From: Gulosibacter chungangensis
GTDB lineage: Bacteria > Actinomycetota > Actinomycetes > Actinomycetales > Microbacteriaceae
DNA length: 64,000 nucleotides
NCBI RefSeq assembly: GCF_008831155.1
Contig: NZ_WBKB01000001.1
Span: 248,001 to 312,000 of the forward strand
Direction of reading: 5' to 3'
A model generated the notes under the pieces. The model was not told where the DNA came from. It was given only the letters and a program-made list of their open reading frames with translations, and searched no databases. Positions 61,061 through 64,000 of the stretch are shown here, piece by piece. How positions within the stretch are numbered: position 1 is the first letter of the stretch; each line of letters begins with the position of its first letter. The position numbers and the translations under genes are program-made.

Positions 61061-62626
61061 CTAGCGGCGTCCGAAGAGCTTCACGTCATCGTTGCCGATG
61101 AGGTCGGGCACGGTCCAACCGTTGAGGTCGTATTCGGAGAGGAACTTGTCGGCGAGCCCGATCATCCGGTCGGTACCGCCGCGCTGCTCGGCGAACTTCA
61201 GCGTCTCGATGCGCACATTTTCGTACGTACCGGCGTAGTTGCGCTCGTAGAGTTCGTGGCGACCGCCGAATTCGGTACCCACCGCATCCCACAGCGCCTT
61301 GAGGATTTTGACGCGATCGACCGCTTCAACCCCATTCGAGCCGCGCACGTACTTGTCGAGGTACGGACGCACTTCCTGGCTATTGAAGTCATCGGCGCCG
61401 GAGGGCAGATAGATGAGCCCCGAGGCCACATCCTGCTCGATGATGCCCTTGATCTGTGCGTACGCCACGCTCATCAACTGGCGGTAGACGAGGCCATATT
61501 CGACCTTCGGAATGACCGAGTCTCCCACCCACGGTTCCGGGTCAGTGGCCATCGAGGTCGACAGCGACCAGAACATGTCGCGCCAACCGATGACCTCACC
61601 GACGCGCTGCTGTACGCCGCGGAAGTCTTTCGACCCGGTAGTTTCGAGGGATTTCAGCAGCAGCCCAGCAATGAAGTCGAGCTTCACCGCGAAGCGCGTG
61701 ACACCCTGGAAGGTGAAGCGGGGCATGAAGCCGGATGCAGGTAGGAAAGCGTTGATCGCCTCCACATCGCCATAGGAGAAGACGTTCTCCCAGGGGATGA
61801 GCACCTTGTCGAAGACGAGGATCGCATCGTTTTCGTCGAAGCGGCTCGAGAGCGGATAGTCGAAGGGATTGCCGGTGATCGCGGCGTTCTGCGCGTAGGA
61901 AGCGCGGGAAATGAGCTTCACCCCGGGCTGGTCCATCGGGACCGTGCAGATGAGCGCAAATTCCTTCTTCTTGATCGGCAGCCCGTAGTGCGCGATGAAG
62001 TTGTAGTTGGTGATCGCCGAGCCGGTCGCGACGACCTTCGCGCCCGAAACGATCAATCCCGAGTCGGTCTCCTTTTCAACCTTCATGAACACATCGCCCA
62101 CCTCGTCTGGCGGCAGGTGACGGTCAATCGGCGGGTTCACGATCGCGTGGTTCCAGTAGAGAACTTTCTCTTGCGATTCCTTATACCAGCGCTCAGCATT
62201 CTCGCCGTACTCGCCGTAGAACTCGCGGTTTGCGTGCAAGGTGCCGAGGAAGCTGGCCTTGTAGTCGGGGCTGCGGCCCATCCAGCCATAGGTTAGGCGT
62301 GCCCAGGAGGCAATCGCGTCGCGTTCTTTGAGCAGGTCTTCGCTCGAAGTGGGGGTGCGGAAGAAGGGGAAGGTAACACCGTCGCTGCCGGTATCGGTGG
62401 GGGCGGTGACGACATCCACTTCATCGCCGGTGTGCATCGAGTCGTAGAGTCGAGCCACCGAGCGCACCGAGTTGCGGAAGGCCGGGTGCGTGGTGACGTC
62501 ATCGACACGCTCGCCGTGCAGCCACACTTCGCGACCGTCGCGGAGGGACTCGATGTACTCATCGCCCGTCATGGGCTTGGTTACTCGCGTGGTTTCAGTT
62601 TCGGTAACCGCCTGCGTCGTTGTCAT
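61061..62626 (-). CDS. hpaB: 4-hydroxyphenylacetate 3-monooxygenase, oxygenase subunit (HpaB type)
   Basis: A 521-residue FADH2-dependent aromatic hydroxylase: [24 protein letters not shown]-like [56 protein letters not shown] and [12 protein letters not shown]. It hydroxylates phenols ortho to the hydroxyl, using reduced flavin from HpaC. GAAAGGAA precedes ATG 62626. HpaC lies 74 bp upstream in the same operon; no homoprotocatechuate ring-cleavage genes are seen in the window. Confidence 0.92.
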   Translation of the reverse strand: MTTTQAVTETETTRVTKPMTGDEYIESLRDGREVWLHGERVDDVTTHPAFRNSVRSVARLYDSMHTGDEVDVVTAPTDTGSDGVTFPFFRTPTSSEDLLKERDAIASWARLTYGWMGRSPDYKASFLGTLHANREFYGEYGENAERWYKESQEKVLYWNHAIVNPPIDRHLPPDEVGDVFMKVEKETDSGLIVSGAKVVATGSAITNYNFIAHYGLPIKKKEFALICTVPMDQPGVKLISRASYAQNAAITGNPFDYPLSSRFDENDAILVFDKVLIPWENVFSYGDVEAINAFLPASGFMPRFTFQGVTRFAVKLDFIAGLLLKSLETTGSKDFRGVQQRVGEVIGWRDMFWSLSTSMATDPEPWVGDSVIPKVEYGLVYRQLMSVAYAQIKGIIEQDVASGLIYLPSGADDFNSQEVRPYLDKYVRGSNGVEAVDRVKILKALWDAVGTEFGGRHELYERNYAGTYENVRIETLKFAEQRGGTDRMIGLADKFLSEYDLNGWTVPDLIGNDDVKLFGRR

Positions 62627-62700
62627 TGCGGGTTCCTTTCAATTCTTTGGGTTGTTGAGGTTGAGAAGTGTTGTGGTCGCTACTCGGGCCCGGATGCGCG

Positions 62701-63216
62701 CTACGCGGCGGAGAGCTCACCGAGGCGGTGGAATTTGCCGCTGTGGAAGAGCAGCGGGTCGATTTCTTCGTGGCTGGCCTCGACGATTTCGCCGATCACG
62801 ATGACGTGGTCGCCGCCGTCATATTCCGCCCAGGGCCGGCAGGCGAAGGTCGCACAGACTCCCGCGAGCGCCGGCGCCGTGGCCCCCTCAACCCATTCCG
62901 GTGCGAGCTCCTGCGGGCGCCCGGCGAAGTGCATCGCGAGATCCTGCTGGTGGCTGCCGAGCACATTGACGGTGAAGGGTGCATCCTTGATGAGCGATGC
63001 GATCTTGTTCTCGCGGATGAGTGTGACCTGCAGCAGGGCCGGTTCGAGCGAGATTGAGGTGAACGACGAGATCGTTGCGCCGTGCGGATCGCCCTGTTCA
63101 TTGCGGCAGGTAACCACTGTGACACCGCTGGCAAATTTGCCGAAGGTGTTGCGCAGCTGCCGACCGTCGAGTCGCCCTACGGGTGCGGTTTCAAGAAGTG
63201 TTTGCTGAGTAGACAT
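62701..63216 (-). CDS. hpaC: Flavin reductase, HpaC type
   Basis: A 171-residue FMN-binding split-barrel reductase: LRNTFGKFASGVTVVTCRNE, GATISSFTSISLEPALLQVT and HVIVIGEIVEA with the short-chain flavin reductase GDH-like segment. It provides FADH2 to HpaB. GAGGAGGATC precedes ATG 63216. It is the first gene of the hpaC-hpaB operon and follows an AraC regulator on the same strand. Confidence 0.92.
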   Translation of the reverse strand: MSTQQTLLETAPVGRLDGRQLRNTFGKFASGVTVVTCRNEQGDPHGATISSFTSISLEPALLQVTLIRENKIASLIKDAPFTVNVLGSHQQDLAMHFAGRPQELAPEWVEGATAPALAGVCATFACRPWAEYDGGDHVIVIGEIVEASHEEIDPLLFHSGKFHRLGELSAA

Positions 63217-63362
63217 CGTGATCCTCCTCATTGAGTTGCTGGATGTGAGGACCACGTTATGAAGCCGCAAGACTTCCGACTATCCACTTCGCGCGCCGCC
63301 ATCCGGATCACGCGGAAATCCTGGTTTTGGTATCACTGAGCGAGGCTTTCCGCCCTGTTCGC

Positions 63363-64000
63363 TCAGGTCATACCCAGCACCCGACGCAAGGTATCAGAGG
63401 GCCGCTCGCCGTAGGTGCGCCGATATGCCGCCGCGAATCGCCCCAAATGCACGACACCATTGGCGAGCGCAATATCGGTCACCGAATCACCGGGAGCCGC
63501 TGCCAACAGCTCCTGCCGAACTCGTTCGAGTCGCACCAAGCGAAGGTAGTCGGTTGGGGTGGTGTCGAGGTGATCTCGGAAGCCTTGTTGGAGTCGGCGG
63601 ATGCTCACACCAGCCACCTGCGCCATATCGGCCGCGGTCCAGGCACGGGCCGGTTCCGCGCGGAGGCGTTCCACGACCGAGCGCACAATCTTCGGGCAGG
63701 CCGCGAGCGTGTCGTCTTCCACGGGTTTTGCGGCAAGCAAGATGGCGGTGGTCAGTGCCCCGGCGAGTTGTTCGCGCACGAGGGGATGTCCGTGCCGATT
63801 TTGCGCAATGGTATTCACCAAATCGGCCCAATCGGAGTCCTGATCCGCGCCAAGCCGGATGGACGGCGGCATCTCGGGCATGGAACCGAAGAGTTTGCTG
63901 GCTTCCTGCCGGAGGTAATCGGCCTCGATGCGCACCCCAATGATGCTCACATTCGCGTCCCACTCGATGATGTGCGCGGGCGTATCGGGCGGGTACACCG
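63363..64000 (-). CDS. AraC-family transcriptional regulator (N-terminus beyond window)
   Basis: The last 212 residues or so of an AraC regulator. The C-terminal DNA-binding domain has both HTHs (WTAADMAQVAGVSIRRLQQG and DIALANGVVHLGRFAAAY, then GERPSDTLRR). The preceding part is an AraC-binding-like ligand domain, which continues past base 64000; full-length members have about 310-330 residues. It sits directly upstream of hpaC and probably activates hpaCB in response to an aromatic acid. Confidence 0.88.
   Translation of the reverse strand, partial: VYPPDTPAHIIEWDANVSIIGVRIEADYLRQEASKLFGSMPEMPPSIRLGADQDSDWADLVNTIAQNRHGHPLVREQLAGALTTAILLAAKPVEDDTLAACPKIVRSVVERLRAEPARAWTAADMAQVAGVSIRRLQQGFRDHLDTTPTDYLRLVRLERVRQELLAAAPGDSVTDIALANGVVHLGRFAAAYRRTYGERPSDTLRRVLGMT

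Noticed and set aside
60083-61744. 553-codon plus-strand frame across menG and hpaB
   Set aside because: It is antisense to two unmistakable enzymes and spans their terminator region.

Overview
The window looks like chromosomal DNA of a high-GC actinobacterium, most likely a Micrococcales member close to Microbacteriaceae. The grounds are many GTG/TTG starts, a menaquinone MenG/prenyl-diphosphate-synthase pair, a mycothiol-type DsbA protein, an FprA ferredoxin reductase, an Lhr-Nei pair, DtxR/IdeR-like iron boxes and an actinobacterial tRNA-Met. The genus cannot be fixed from sequence alone. There are no rRNA genes, CRISPR arrays, transposases or phage genes. Three tRNA genes (Met, Thr, Tyr) lie near 45.2-48.4 kb.

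Layout. 0-5 kb: a His/Gly-rich gene end, then a HAD phosphoglucomutase, an old-yellow-enzyme and a GH65 disaccharide phosphorylase. 5-11 kb: a LysR regulator divergent from a solitary SdhA-like flavoprotein that carries an iron box at its start, then a zinc alcohol dehydrogenase and SelO. 11-17 kb: a catabolic island with a LacI regulator, an NHL beta-propeller protein, a sugar porter, a cytochrome P450 and a phthalate-dioxygenase-reductase-type partner. Five copies of one 14-bp palindrome lie at its two promoters. 17-25 kb: a VanZ-RDD-YdcF fusion, phosphate transporter, DUF488, DsbA-like protein, siderophore-interacting protein and MarR regulator. 25-31 kb: Lhr helicase and Nei glycosylase.

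31-39 kb: a three-gene cassette joined by ATGA overlaps (esterase, condensation/alcohol-acyltransferase-like protein, zinc-ribbon membrane protein), an HTH-DUF3887 protein with a perfect operator, a methyltransferase-cupin pair behind an iron box, beta-carbonic anhydrase and a GMC oxidoreductase. 39-48 kb: MgtE with a short leader ORF, LssY-like and DUF6891-like proteins, an F420-dependent-type NADP oxidoreductase, a FUSC-type membrane protein, tRNAs, an M23 peptidase behind an MtrA-like box and an inositol-phosphatase-family enzyme. 48-54.4 kb: a second sugar/polyol catabolic cluster (IolT-like porter, aldo/keto reductase, zinc dehydrogenase, Gfo/Idh/MocA, IolE-like). 54.4-61 kb: ZupT, YajQ, cardiolipin synthase, FprA, prenyl diphosphate synthase and MenG. 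61-64 kb: HpaB/HpaC aromatic hydroxylase and a truncated AraC regulator.

The strongest candidate for an undescribed system is 11.0-17.1 kb. There one LacI protein is predicted to co-regulate a sugar importer, a lactonase-like propeller and a self-sufficient two-component P450. Regulator and transporter types suggest a carbohydrate-like substrate, possibly an O-alkylated sugar undergoing oxidative dealkylation. This is inference; no substrate is visible in the sequence.
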